64,000 bases of DNA, from contig NZ_CP134696.1 of assembly GCF_031851795.1 (NCBI RefSeq), positions 2,031,001 through 2,095,000 on the forward strand, in the 5' to 3' direction. Positions 43,432 through 53,500 of the stretch are shown in pieces (the stretch's first letter is position 1; the number at the start of each line of letters is the position of its first letter). This DNA is from Pontibacter sp. G13. Its GTDB lineage: Bacteria > Bacteroidota > Bacteroidia > J057. The notes under the pieces are model-generated. The model did not search any database, was not told the origin of the DNA, and saw only the letters and a program-made list of their open reading frames with translations. A program made the position numbers and the translations under genes.

Positions 43432-44058
43432 ATGAATCCACTTTCTCCCCTTCCCGAAAGCCACTGGACCCAAGTGCTGCTGGATTTCTTCGAACGATTC
43501 CAACCGTTGACCGACACGGAACGGGAAGCCCTTCGAGCGGAATCCGACATACGCATTCTCCCCAAAGGCACCCTGCTTTTGAAGGAGGGGCAAGCCTGTC
43601 AGACCTGCTTCTTCGTGTTGAAGGGCTGCGTACGCCAGTACCAATTGCAGGATGGAGAAGAGATCACTTCGGCCTTCTTTTTGGAGGAAGAAGTCGTGGC
43701 GTTGTTAGGCCCTCCCGGAGAAGTTCCGGTCTCCAACTGCTATTGGGAATGCACGGAAGATTGCGTCCTCGCGGCCGGAACACCTGAGCAGGAAACAGAC
43801 ATGTACGCTCGATTCCCGAAGTTTGAGTCGATCTCCCGTCAGATTGTGGAAATTGGGTTTGGCCGCCAGCAGGCATGGCAAGCTTCCTTTCTCACCCAAT
43901 CTCCCGAGCAGCGATACCTACAATTGCTCGACACCCGTCCGGAGTTGGTCCAGCGGGTGCCGCAATATCAACTCGCCAGCTACATCGGGGTCAAGCCAGA
44001 ATCCCTCAGCCGCATTCGCAAGCGCATGAACGACCGCAACAAGTCATCCGCACGCTAA
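43432..44058 (+). CDS. Crp/Fnr-family transcriptional regulator
   Basis: The cyclic-nucleotide-binding-like domain (about 20-120) includes LPKGTLLLKEGQACQTCFFVLKGCVRQYQLQDGEEITSAFFLEEEVVA, followed by a C-terminal winged helix (YQLASYIGVKPESLSRIRKRM). The cAMP phosphate-binding residues of Crp are not conserved and there is no Fe-S Cys cluster, so the effector is unknown, as for most Bacteroidota members. 208 residues from the ATG at 43432; the start at 43363 would place the promoter motif inside the gene. Its stop overlaps the convergent oxidoreductase by 4 bases. Shared motifs suggest it controls itself, DUF4386 and the oxidoreductase. Confidence 0.88.
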   Translation: MNPLSPLPESHWTQVLLDFFERFQPLTDTEREALRAESDIRILPKGTLLLKEGQACQTCFFVLKGCVRQYQLQDGEEITSAFFLEEEVVALLGPPGEVPVSNCYWECTEDCVLAAGTPEQETDMYARFPKFESISRQIVEIGFGRQQAWQASFLTQSPEQRYLQLLDTRPELVQRVPQYQLASYIGVKPESLSRIRKRMNDRNKSSAR

Positions 44059-45050
44059 GCTACATGGAGGATCACATTGCCACGTTTATGCCCCGGATCA
44101 ACATATCGGTGTGCCTCTACGATTTCATCGAGTGGGTATCTCCGATCAATGACAATCTGGAAATCGTGCGCCGCCATCAATTCCATCAAGTCGATCAATA
44201 GCGCCCGTACTTCGGGAGCGGGGCGCATTCCTGTAGCGGAGAAAAGGGCTTTTTGAGCGCCGAAGTATGAGGTCCAAGTCATCTGGGCCAATAATGGCAA
44301 GCTCAAGACAGGCGACAAATACACCCCATGTGCTGTCAATGCTCGTTTCGCAGCGCTAAAGCTGCTTTTTCCCACCGTATCGAAAATCACGTCATAGGTG
44401 TTTTCCTGCTCGGTAAAATCTGTCTGCGTGTAATCGATCACGTGATCTGCGCCCAAGGATTTGACCAACTCCGCATTTCTGCCACTACAAACGCCGGTTA
44501 CCTCCGCACCCCAGATTTTGGCCAATTGGACAGCAGCAGTCCCCATGCTTCCGGAAGCTCCATTGATCAGGATTCGTTGCCCCGGCTTGAGTTCGATCAA
44601 ATGCTGTAGGAAATTCATGGCTGTTACTGCACCATCGCAAATGGTAGAAGCTGCTTCGAATGACAAATGCGCAGGTTTCTGCACCACGACGCCATCCTCC
44701 GAAATGAGCACATACTCGGCATGGGCACCAAAAGAGAGGCCGGTCTCGCCCAAAACATGATCCCCCACCTTGAATTGCTTCACCTGGGTGCCGACAGCCA
44801 CCACCTCTCCCGAGAATCCAGTTCCCGGAATCTGTTGTTTGGGCTTGCCAAGGCCTGTGACCAATCGGCCATATTTGGGGGTTCCCTGACGGAGCATTCC
44901 ATCTGCGGCAGAGACAGAGGCGGCATGGACCCGGACGAGGATTTCCTGATCGGACGGGGTGGGAATGGGCACCTGAGCGAGGGACAAAACTTCCGGCGCG
45001 CCGTAGGCAGTGGCCGTTACGGCCTTCATATGTTTGGTTGAGAATTGCAT
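44055..45050 (-). CDS. NAD(P)-dependent medium-chain oxidoreductase (quinone-reductase-like)
   Basis: An MDR-superfamily oxidoreductase of the zinc-free quinone reductase/enoyl reductase type. GroES-like N-terminal half (MKAVTATAYGAPEVLSLAQV, IPGTGFSGEVVAVGTQVKQFKVGDHVLG) and a Rossmann cofactor half (ILINGASGSMGTAAVQLAKIWGAEVTGVCSG; GADHVIDY; YDVIFDTVG). The structural-zinc cysteines of alcohol dehydrogenases are absent. 331 residues is normal. The motif TTGACTTGGGTTAAGA at 45100-45115, 50 bp upstream, matches the one near the Crp/Fnr gene, suggesting control by it. Convergent overlap of 4 bases with that regulator. Confidence 0.88.
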   Translation of the reverse strand: MQFSTKHMKAVTATAYGAPEVLSLAQVPIPTPSDQEILVRVHAASVSAADGMLRQGTPKYGRLVTGLGKPKQQIPGTGFSGEVVAVGTQVKQFKVGDHVLGETGLSFGAHAEYVLISEDGVVVQKPAHLSFEAASTICDGAVTAMNFLQHLIELKPGQRILINGASGSMGTAAVQLAKIWGAEVTGVCSGRNAELVKSLGADHVIDYTQTDFTEQENTYDVIFDTVGKSSFSAAKRALTAHGVYLSPVLSLPLLAQMTWTSYFGAQKALFSATGMRPAPEVRALLIDLMELMAAHDFQIVIDRRYPLDEIVEAHRYVDPGHKRGNVILHVA

Positions 45051-45099
45051 GATGTTTTTAGATTTACATGCAAGGTCGTGAGGGGGCAGCAGCGGTCCA

Positions 45100-45115
45100 T
45101 TGACTTGGGTTAAGA
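45100..45115. promoter_or_regulatory. Motif TTGACNNNGGTTAAGA, copy 2
   Basis: TTGACTTGGGTTAAGA lies 50 bp upstream of the oxidoreductase start. It matches copy 1 (43363-43378) at 13 of 16 positions, with all three differences confined to the spacer. Confidence 0.5.
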
Positions 45116-45226
45116 AAGCATTTAGAACTAGCGTGGGTGGGAAGTCAAATATTCGTTAAGGAGTTGAATCCAGCCCCAGGAAGGCGCATGTTTGGGAAAA
45201 ACCTCACCTTCAAACCTTCCTATCAG

Positions 45227-46459
45227 ATGAGAACAGTATTTACCCTCGTGATTGCAGCGTTTATTTCCTCATTTGTCCAAGCACAGGACGCTCCCTATTC
45301 CACCACGGTTCAATCCACCATTCAGGCCCTCAATACCCAGTCTGTCGATCTATTGAACCCTTTGCTGGCGGATGATTTCACCATTTCAGGGCATCAGGGT
45401 CAAGTTGCCCAAATGATTTTGCAGCAGATTTTCAGTCAAGTCAAAGATTCAGTGTTGACACATACCTTGATCAGCGAGACACAAACAGACGCGGGATTCG
45501 AACAACGGTATGAATTCGTCTATGAAGGACTGGGAACCAAGGAAGCCGTGTTTGTATTCAATGAATCAGGATTGCTCCGTTCTTTCACGCCCTTCCAGAT
45601 GCAGGTCAAAACCATGAGTCAAGCGCAGCCGGAAGCAGAACTTCCTCAGCAGGATTCCATCCATATTCCCTTTACGATGGCGGGAAATCTGATCGCCATC
45701 CAAGCTCAGTTGAACGGCGAGACAAAAACCTTTTTGCTCGATAGCGGCGCTCCTCGGGTGATCTTGAATGCCCATCATTTGCCCAAATCAGGGACAGCCT
45801 CGACACTGGGAACTTCTCAGGGGGTGAATGGCTCCATCTCCGGGATGAATATCGAAGAGGTAGATGAATTCGAATGGGCAGGAATCAAACAGCAATCTGT
45901 AGAAATGATCTCCATGGATCTCAGCCACCTAGAGACCGAGCTAGAAACCGAGTTTCACGGCCTGATCGGATATGACTTCTTCAAAGCGTATGACCTGTAT
46001 CTGGATTATTCGCAGCAAAAGATGATGCTTATCAAGCCCGAGAAATCAGCCGAGTGGCTCGGAACTGCCGAACTGACCGTGCCCTTTGAACTCCAAGGCC
46101 ACATCCCAGTGGTTCCCGTCCAAATCGGTGATCGCACCCTCAGCATGGGGTTGGACACCGGAGCCGAAAGCAACCTGATCAGCCTAGATCTTTCAGACGA
46201 ATTGGCTAGGCGCTTGAAATCCACGACTACCTCCGAACTCAAAGGGGCAGACCAGAGCGTGGTCGAAGTCCAAAAAGGCACCCTCAAATCCATGAAGATT
46301 GGCGGTCGCAAATTCAAACAGCAGACGACTGTATTCAGCGACATTTCTCACCTCAACGACGGTTATCATCTTCAGCTCGATGGCTTGATCGGGTATCAGG
46401 TACTTGCCCAAGGGCCCGTACTGATTTCCTTTGTGCGCGAGGAGTTGAGGTTTTGGTAG
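45227..46459 (+). CDS. Secreted double retropepsin-like aspartyl protease
   Basis: Signal peptide MRTVFTLVIAAFISSFVQA followed by QD (the start at 45227 is chosen for this). An N-terminal domain (about 20-130) resembles an NTF2/SnoaL-like fold: LNPLLADDFTISGHQGQVAQMIL. Two retropepsin-like halves follow: the first with FLLDSGAPRVILN (D172) and a later GLIGYDFFKAYDLYLDY, the second with MGLDTGAESNLI (D310) and LDGLIGYQVLA. Two halves in one chain could form the complete two-Asp active site of a pepsin-like pseudo-dimer. The first has DSG and the second DTG, both functional forms. It probably acts in the periplasm or outside. Terminator follows. Confidence 0.82.
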   Translation: MRTVFTLVIAAFISSFVQAQDAPYSTTVQSTIQALNTQSVDLLNPLLADDFTISGHQGQVAQMILQQIFSQVKDSVLTHTLISETQTDAGFEQRYEFVYEGLGTKEAVFVFNESGLLRSFTPFQMQVKTMSQAQPEAELPQQDSIHIPFTMAGNLIAIQAQLNGETKTFLLDSGAPRVILNAHHLPKSGTASTLGTSQGVNGSISGMNIEEVDEFEWAGIKQQSVEMISMDLSHLETELETEFHGLIGYDFFKAYDLYLDYSQQKMMLIKPEKSAEWLGTAELTVPFELQGHIPVVPVQIGDRTLSMGLDTGAESNLISLDLSDELARRLKSTTTSELKGADQSVVEVQKGTLKSMKIGGRKFKQQTTVFSDISHLNDGYHLQLDGLIGYQVLAQGPVLISFVREELRFW

Positions 46460-46475
46460 CGAAAAAGCTCATGTC

Positions 46476-46513
46476 AAAAAGCGGAGGCCATCCATCAGGA
46501 AAGCCTCCGTTTT
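46476..46513 (+). terminator. Rho-independent terminator of the aspartyl protease gene
   Basis: CGGAGGC (46482-46488) pairs with GCCTCCG (46503-46509), extended by A/T pairs and followed by TTTT. It lies 17 bases after the stop. Confidence 0.75.
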
Positions 46514-46572
46514 GAGTTGGGGGAATGATATATGCCTATCGAGGGGCAGATCTGGGGGTTTTGCGTCTGTGT

Positions 46573-46767
46573 CTACCCATTCGGCAAGGTGATAAATGGA
46601 TCTCCGAGATTGGGCTTACCACTCAGCTTTCCGCTTTTGTAGGCATTGAGAATATTGCTGGTATCTCGCACCACCGAGGTATCGAAATCAGCCAAAGAGT
46701 ACACTTGGGTAGCACCCGATTTATCTTTATCTGTAAACCAGATCGCATCATTGCGAAACAGGTCCAT
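46573..46767 (-). pseudogene. C-terminal remnant of an AAA15-family ATPase
   Basis: The frame reads MDLFRNDAIWFTDKDKSGAT, then QVYSLADFDTSVVRDTSNIL and NAYKSGKLSGKPNLGDPFIT, ending in a stop at 46573. This resembles the extreme C-terminus of AAA15/COG1106 ATPases (FRRDQIWFTEKDK-GATxLYSLADF pattern), several of which belong to abortive-infection or other defence modules. Nothing of the ATPase (no Walker A, ABC signature or Walker B) is present upstream: the frame meets the terminator and end of the next gene within about 20 bases. It therefore seems to be the leftover of a deleted gene. It has no known promoter or partner now. Confidence 0.7.
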
Positions 46768-46783
46768 CCCTGAATACCCACAC

Positions 46784-46818
46784 AAAAAAGCCAAATCGGA
46801 GCTTTTTCCGATTTGGCT
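46784..46818 (-). terminator. Rho-independent terminator of the PD40 gene
   Basis: On the minus strand AGCCAAATCGG pairs with CCGATTTGGCT around an 8-10-nt loop and is followed by TTTTTT. It lies 32 bases past the stop of the 46850-50062 gene. Confidence 0.85.
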
Positions 46819-46849
46819 TTGAAGGTTTGAATAGACCACGGCGAACCCG

Positions 46850-49800
46850 TCAATCCACCCTGACCCGGAGCATTCCGCAATCTCGCATGGTGGACCGCAA
46901 TTGAATGGTCTGTTTACGGATGCCATCATCCACCGTGATCGATGCGGTATTGGGTGGCTGGGTACCGAGGTTGAGGGCGTAGAGAATGATGAAGTTGTCC
47001 CCTTTCTTGAGTCGATACGTGTAGACCTTGCGCTTCTTGGTGAGGCCATAATTTTCCACGAGCCATTCGCCGTTGATATTCACCGAAATGGTGTCTCTGT
47101 CAAATGCGGCATGGTCCCAGATATGGATCGTCACTTCCTCTGATCGCACCCGCATGTTGTGCTGGCTTTTGATCCGACGATTCCGAAGGCGTTTGGGGGT
47201 TCCATCATCGCCCAATTTCAAATCAATCTCCGGTTCTGGTGTTTCTTCGACCACCACAATTTCGGGGGCTTCCGGTCGGTTATCAGCGGTCACCAATGGG
47301 GAATTGAAGGGGTCGTCCCCGCAGCGAATGACTTGAAGCGGCTCTGAAATCCGATTACATCCATCGGATACAATTTCCACCTGATAGGTCCCCGGTTTGT
47401 AGGCGGAATGTTGTCTTCGATCAGCTCCTGCAATCAAAGCTCCATCGATGTACCATTGGTACTGGACTCCCTCGATGCGGTCCGTAAACAGGTGTGCAGG
47501 CTGCTCATCGCAAATCGTTACGGGTTCCCGGTCTGAGCCTAAAGATTTGCGCTTTCCGTATTTCATGACGAATGTATTGGAACCACTGGTCAGGTCAAAT
47601 TGCTGTCCGGGGAAGTTGCTGGTTCGAGCAATTCCCGCGACAAACACTTCTCCATTTGGGCTGGCGGAAATGGCCGGCTGATCCAATCGGGGTTCGTGTG
47701 CTGCACCACGACCCGTCCAGAGCAACGTCTGGTTGTTGAATCGGTTTAGGACAGTCACAAATGCATCGCCTTTGTCAGAGATTCCGGAGACATAGCAATC
47801 TCCATTAACAGCTTGAATTCTGGCGATTGCAGCTTCAGAGTTGATCGGCGTTCGGAGTTTTCCCCGCCAGAGTTCGTCCCCTTGCGAATTGAGGCGTATC
47901 CAATTTCCACTTGTCAAGAAGAAGGTATTCCCCGCGCAATCTGTCTGGATGTCTCCGAATCGGTTGTACATCCCCGGATCTTCATTCACATATTTGCGGG
48001 CCCACTGACGATTTCCATTGCCATCGAAACACGCCAAAAATAGGTTCTCGCCCTGCATATTGGCACGGACGACCTGATCCCCGAAATTGACGACCAGCTT
48101 GAATCGGCCACCGACATATACGCGTCCATTGCAATCCACAGAGACATTGTTGCCCATCTCGTATTTGTCCCAATCAACATGCCAAGTCTTCAGCCAGATC
48201 AATTCCCCTCTCGGAGAGTGTTTGGCCAAGAACATCCCTCCACGGGCAGATGCGCTCCGTTTCTGGCGTCCCATCTCCAGCGTGTCCCGGAACCTTCCGG
48301 AAGAATAGACATTGCCGAGCGCATCCATCGCAAGGCCTGTCACCTTTTTGCGTGATTCGTCCTTGGTCCACATCATCCGGCCGTCCATTCGGTATTTGGT
48401 CAGGTATCGGCTGTTGTCGGCCAAGACGAAATTGCCATCATCATCTACCGCGATGAATCGATTCTTGGCATCCACCTGAGAGATAAATGGGTAGTTGCCA
48501 CGGTACAGCCCCTCTTTGGTAAAGGCGGCCACTTCGTCGATGTATTTGCCCTTTTTCCCGCGTGTGCGAAGGACGTATGCCTCTCCATTGGGGCTGACGG
48601 CCACATCCCGAATATGGGAGGTACCATTGGCCTTGGGGAGCTTATTGGTCCAGAGCCAATACGGCAGGCTAGGCAGCTTACCGGTGAGCGTATCTGCAGC
48701 CGCATAGATGCCCGGCTGCTCGAATTTCTTGATCTTCTTGGGTTGGGAGGTAGAACCGCAATTGCCATTGAAGATTTTGACGGAGTAGTTGCCCGGCTTG
48801 CCTACCCAATAGGTACGATTTTGTGCGTCGGGAATCTCTCCATTGTTGAGCATCCATTGGTACTCAAATCCCTCCCCGATGGGCGCGGTCAATTTCAGGG
48901 AATCATCCAAGCACATCAACGAGCCATCTACCCGAATTTCCGTGGTTGGGGGACTGACGAATTGAACCCATTTGACCTCCGAAGTATCGGTGCAGAACCG
49001 AGTTTTTCGGATCAGCTGATAAGACCCATCTTTTTGGGTAATGAGGGTCCGTTCATTGGCACCGGGAATAATCCGGCCGTCGTTGATCCATTGGTACCTG
49101 ATTCCGGGCAAGGTGGAATAAGCGGCTTCCATCTTGATGGATTCGCCCTTGCACACCCTGATATTTCCCTTCGGATAGATCTCCGTTTCGCAGGTAGTCA
49201 GGTCCAAAAAGAAAATATCGTTGCTTCCCAAGCTCTGGTGATCACTGCACCAATAGGCCTCGCTGAGATCTTCAGACAGGTAAAAGTCAAAATCTTCATC
49301 GGGCGTGCTCACAGGAGGCCCAAGGTTCACGGGTTCAGACCATCTGCGCCAGCTGTTGTCCAAGCGGTAGGAAACGAACACATCGTGGCCGCCCAAGCCT
49401 CTATGCCCATTGGAGTTGAAATAGAGGGTTTTCCCGTCCTTGGCGAGGAATGGAGCATCTTCATCTCCCTCGGTGTTGATGTCTGGGCCGAGGTTGATTG
49501 GTTGGGACCAAGCAGTATCGTTGATGGGAAAGCAAATGTACAGGTCGGAGCCGCCATAGCCACGATCGGATTCATTGGGGAGCAAGAGGACATTGCCCGG
49601 TCCTTTGAAGAAATCCTTGTAATGCCCTTTGTACTTGAACTTTCGGATGTTGAGCTTTTGAGGCGCCCGCCAATACCCATCAGGGGTCTGCGTACTGTAG
49701 GCGATGCCTTGGGTATTGACTCTTGGGGGAGTCTGGTTGAGCCAAAGGGTATCATTGTCAGGGGAGACTTGCCAGACAAAATCCTGACCTTGGCTGTTGA

Positions 49801-50062
49801 GCGGAGGTCGGAGGCGTACGGCTTTTCCCCAAGAGCCATTGGCGTTCCGGTGGGAATACCAGATGTCCCCCGGGTCGTAGATACCTCCCGTGTTGGCAGG
49901 CGTTTCCCGTCTCCAGAAAAACAAATGCTGTTTGTCCGGTGAAATGATGGGCTCCCGTTCTTCAAATTCGGAATTGACCTGATAATCCAATCTGATGGCT
50001 TCCTGCCCGAAGGCCCCTCCGAGGCAGATTCCCCAGAAAATCAAGGTTAAGACTATACGCAT
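46850..50062 (-). CDS. Giant secreted PD40/Ig-like repeat protein
   Basis: 1070 residues with signal peptide MRIVLTLIFWGICLGGAFG, then QE. First a PD40-type beta-propeller (REPIISPDKQHLFFW, DDPF-like blocks such as NESDRGYGGSDLYICF and SNGHRGLGGHDVFVSYR), then Ig-like or PKD-like units each ending GSYQL or GNYSVKIFNGNCG, then an SBBP-type propeller (residues about 440-830: DAVSPNGEAYVLRTRG, MDALGNVYSSGRF, VDCNGRVYVGGRF), and another Ig unit (YQWYIDGALIAGADRRQHSAY). It ends with a domain of about 90 residues (VTIHIWDHAAFDRDTISVNI, ending CGMLRVRVD) instead of a T9SS YPNP tail. The role is probably adhesion or surface binding. Divergent from the subtilase gene, 444 bases apart. Confidence 0.75.
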   Translation of the reverse strand: MRIVLTLIFWGICLGGAFGQEAIRLDYQVNSEFEEREPIISPDKQHLFFWRRETPANTGGIYDPGDIWYSHRNANGSWGKAVRLRPPLNSQGQDFVWQVSPDNDTLWLNQTPPRVNTQGIAYSTQTPDGYWRAPQKLNIRKFKYKGHYKDFFKGPGNVLLLPNESDRGYGGSDLYICFPINDTAWSQPINLGPDINTEGDEDAPFLAKDGKTLYFNSNGHRGLGGHDVFVSYRLDNSWRRWSEPVNLGPPVSTPDEDFDFYLSEDLSEAYWCSDHQSLGSNDIFFLDLTTCETEIYPKGNIRVCKGESIKMEAAYSTLPGIRYQWINDGRIIPGANERTLITQKDGSYQLIRKTRFCTDTSEVKWVQFVSPPTTEIRVDGSLMCLDDSLKLTAPIGEGFEYQWMLNNGEIPDAQNRTYWVGKPGNYSVKIFNGNCGSTSQPKKIKKFEQPGIYAAADTLTGKLPSLPYWLWTNKLPKANGTSHIRDVAVSPNGEAYVLRTRGKKGKYIDEVAAFTKEGLYRGNYPFISQVDAKNRFIAVDDDGNFVLADNSRYLTKYRMDGRMMWTKDESRKKVTGLAMDALGNVYSSGRFRDTLEMGRQKRSASARGGMFLAKHSPRGELIWLKTWHVDWDKYEMGNNVSVDCNGRVYVGGRFKLVVNFGDQVVRANMQGENLFLACFDGNGNRQWARKYVNEDPGMYNRFGDIQTDCAGNTFFLTSGNWIRLNSQGDELWRGKLRTPINSEAAIARIQAVNGDCYVSGISDKGDAFVTVLNRFNNQTLLWTGRGAAHEPRLDQPAISASPNGEVFVAGIARTSNFPGQQFDLTSGSNTFVMKYGKRKSLGSDREPVTICDEQPAHLFTDRIEGVQYQWYIDGALIAGADRRQHSAYKPGTYQVEIVSDGCNRISEPLQVIRCGDDPFNSPLVTADNRPEAPEIVVVEETPEPEIDLKLGDDGTPKRLRNRRIKSQHNMRVRSEEVTIHIWDHAAFDRDTISVNINGEWLVENYGLTKKRKVYTYRLKKGDNFIILYALNLGTQPPNTASITVDDGIRKQTIQLRSTMRDCGMLRVRVD

Positions 50063-50506
50063 AGGTTATGTATCAGCGATGCTGAATCGATATAAGTTCC
50101 GTGAAAATTCAGAGGTTTGGACGCTCAAAAGCAGACAGGCTTTACATCCCGCGAATTTAAGGCCCTCATGCCAATGAATCGCGCTTTCGGGCTTGACCTA
50201 TTGCGCGACTAGCGAGTCATGAAAACCTCACTTGCTTCGACTGGGGCTGTTTACCTGCCTTATTTCCCCCAGATCACCGAGCAATCATCCCCTCCTTTCG
50301 TCAAGATGCCCTAGGTCAATGGCCTTCACCGTGCAAGCTGAAAAGCGAACAGTAGCGTGCATTTTCGCTAATGCCCAAATTTAAGCACCCCGCATCAATA
50401 ATTTCCATCCTCCTCCATAGCGAGATATTTCTACCCCAACTCCCATTTTGTTTCCAGCCCCTGCACCGCTATTTTCGACATTCGGGCTCAATCAATCCCT
50501 CCTTTT
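50063..50506. other. Divergent intergenic region
   Basis: The 444-base gap between the divergent PD40 and subtilase genes should hold both promoters. No gene, RNA or convincing palindrome was identified. It contains several TTTGTT- and CCCC-rich stretches but no clear -7 TAnnTTTG match. Confidence 0.3.
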
Positions 50507-53500
50507 ATGTCTCGCAATGCATTGCATCTCCTCCTCTGTTGCCTGCTTCCTAGCATGCTTTGGGCACAATCTCCTGATCATGTCTCCGGCCAGCTAATCG
50601 TACAGCTGATGCCCGGGCATTCCATCGACCAACTTCAGGCTGATTTCCAACAAGACCCCAACGATCCGGTGACGTTGCGCCATCTGAAATCGCTCTCACC
50701 GAGGCTCAATCTCCATCTCATCTCCTTTGATCCCCAACACCACGAAGGCGCATTGCTCAAGCGCGTTCATTTCCACCGTCGCGTGATTCATGCCCAATAC
50801 AATCACTTCGTGGAATCCCGCAAACATCCATTGCTCAGTCCCAACGATCCCGACTTCCCCCAACAATGGGCCTTGGAAAACACCGGGCAATCCGGCGGAT
50901 CATTCGATGCGGATATAGACGCAACCGAAGCCTGGGACATCACGACGGGGGGACTTTCAGCCTTGGGGGATTCGATCGTCATAGCAGTCATAGACGATGG
51001 ATTTTCCCTAGACCACGAAGATTTGAATTTCTGGAAAAATTATGGAGAAATTCCCGGAAACAATATCGACGATGACGGGAACGGGTACATTGATGATTTC
51101 AATGGTTGGAATGCCTATAACTCCACCGGAGCCATGACGCTGGCCACGCACGGAACGCACGTCACAGGCATTGCTGCAGCCAAAGGAGATAACAACACCG
51201 GAATATCGGGCGTCACTTGGGATGTCAAAGTCATGCCTGTTGCCGGATCTTCCGGTACCGAGGCGGTCGTGATGGAAGCCTACACCTACGTATTGGAAGC
51301 TCGCGCCCGCTACAACGAGACTCAAGGTCAATCTGGTACATTTGTCGTGGCAACCAATTCTTCATTTGGGGTCAATTTCGGAGACCCTCAGAACTTCCCC
51401 ATCTGGTGTGCCCTCTACGATTCTCTAGGAGCCCAAGGAATCCTGAATGTGGCTTCCACCATGAATATCGGATCAGATGTGGATGTAGTGGGAGATATTC
51501 CTACCTCCTGCGGAAGTGATTGGCTGATTACCGTGACCAATACCACCGACAACGACAGCCGGAATTCCGGAGCTGCTTTTGGAGCCAATACAGTGGATCT
51601 TGGAGCCCCCGGAACCAATGTCTACAGCACGCTTCCAAGCCAGTCTTACGGATTCGATACGGGGACTTCCATGTCGGCACCACAAGTGACGGGGGTACTC
51701 GCCCTGATGTTCTCAGCGGCATGTCCCGCCTTCATGGTCCAGTATCGTAATGATCCCGGACAGGCTGCTCTGGCCATAAAAGATTATCTACTGCAAGGGG
51801 TGGATACCCTCCCCGGATTGACAGGATTTACGGTTACAGGCGGGCGGTTGAATGCCTTCCAAGCGATCAATGTCCTGCTCGATAGCTGCGAATCCCTCAA
51901 TATCGGGTGCTTGCCGGCATACGGATTGGCCGCTACTTCGAACAGCGACACCACTGCTCGGCTAACTTGGGCATTGGTGGATTCCTCGGTATTGGGACAG
52001 ATCAGATATCGCCCGGTGGGGGCAACCGCTTGGATTCTCAGCGACACCCTATCCATACCAGAACTGAACCTATCGGGGTTGAATGGATGCCAAGATTATG
52101 AATTTCAGGTGCAGACCATTTGCGATAGCTCTACGAGCGGGTTCTTCTCCACGAGTACCTTCCAGACGTTGGGTTGCTGCGAATCACCCGCAGGAATCAC
52201 CGTCATCCAAAGAACGGATACGGCGGCCACGCTAGGCTGGATCGGCGTTTTTGGGGCTACGGGATACGAACTCTTGCTCCAAGCTCCGAATGGGACCAGC
52301 CAATCCTTCCTTTCACCAGACACCACATTTGCCTTCACGGACCTCATCGCATGTAGTAGGTACCAGCTCCGAATTGCGACGATCTGTGAGGGTGAGCAGA
52401 CTGATACGAGCGAAGTTTTCCTGTTTGATACGGAAGGCTGCGGTGCTTGCCGGGATTCGATGTATTGCCCTTCCCGAGGGACGGACGTGACCTTCGAATG
52501 GATTCAGCGCGTCCAAGTTGGCCCTATCGACCAAGTATCAGGCGCCAATGGAGGCTATGGAGATTTCACTGCATTCACGTCCCAATTGGTGATCGACTCC
52601 ACGTACGATGTAGAATTGACCCCCGGATATGCTAGCATGGCATTCACCGAATCGTGGAGAATTTGGATTGATTTCAACCAAGATGGGGTATTCGATTCCT
52701 CCGAATTGGCACTCGATCCCATTCCGCAGATCGGACCGCTCATCAGCCAGATCACCATTCCTCCAGACGCATTCGAAGGAAATACCCGTATGCGTGTCAG
52801 CATGAAGTTTCCCGGTTTTAGTGGCAATGAATTTCCCACTCCCTGCCTGCTCTTCACCGAGGGCGAGGTCGAAGACTACTGCATCACCTTGACCTTTGCG
52901 GATACTCCACTTTGTGTCGTTCCCGTCCCCGAAACCGTCATTCTGGAAACGACCCCCGGCAATATCAGAAATGCGACTTTGAGCTGGGAGCATGCCGATG
53001 ATGCGGGTGAATTCCAGATCCAATACCGCCCTATTGGAGGAAATTGGACCACCGAAACCCTGACCGATACCTTCCGAGTCCTGACGGGATTGGAAGATTG
53101 TCAGCAGTACGAATGGCGCGTAGCGAGTCTATGTAGCGGGGTATTCAGTGGATACACTTCCACCCAAATGTTCACAACTCAAGGATGCGGGACCTGCCTA
53201 GATTCCGTGTATTGCGAAACCAGGGGCATCAATCCCGATTCCATCCGCATCCAATCCTTCCAATTGGCCGATGTCACCAATACCTCCTCGGGCGAAGGAT
53301 ATGGCGATTTCACCCAAATCTTCCTCGGACTCCATCGAGGAGCGGATTATCTGCTGGAATTGACCATGAATCGATTCGGAGAAAACTTCCCCTACACCAC
53401 GACAGGATGGGTAGACTGGAACCAAAATGGCGTATTTGACCCCGCTTCTGAGACGCTTTTCAATCGAGTCGGAATCACTCAGGACACCATTCAGGCGACC

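Noticed and set aside
46623-47049. Overlapping minus-strand frames across the end of the PD40 gene
   Set aside because: Only the part after the terminator (46573-46767) is protein-like; the rest is an off-frame shadow of the PD40 coding sequence.
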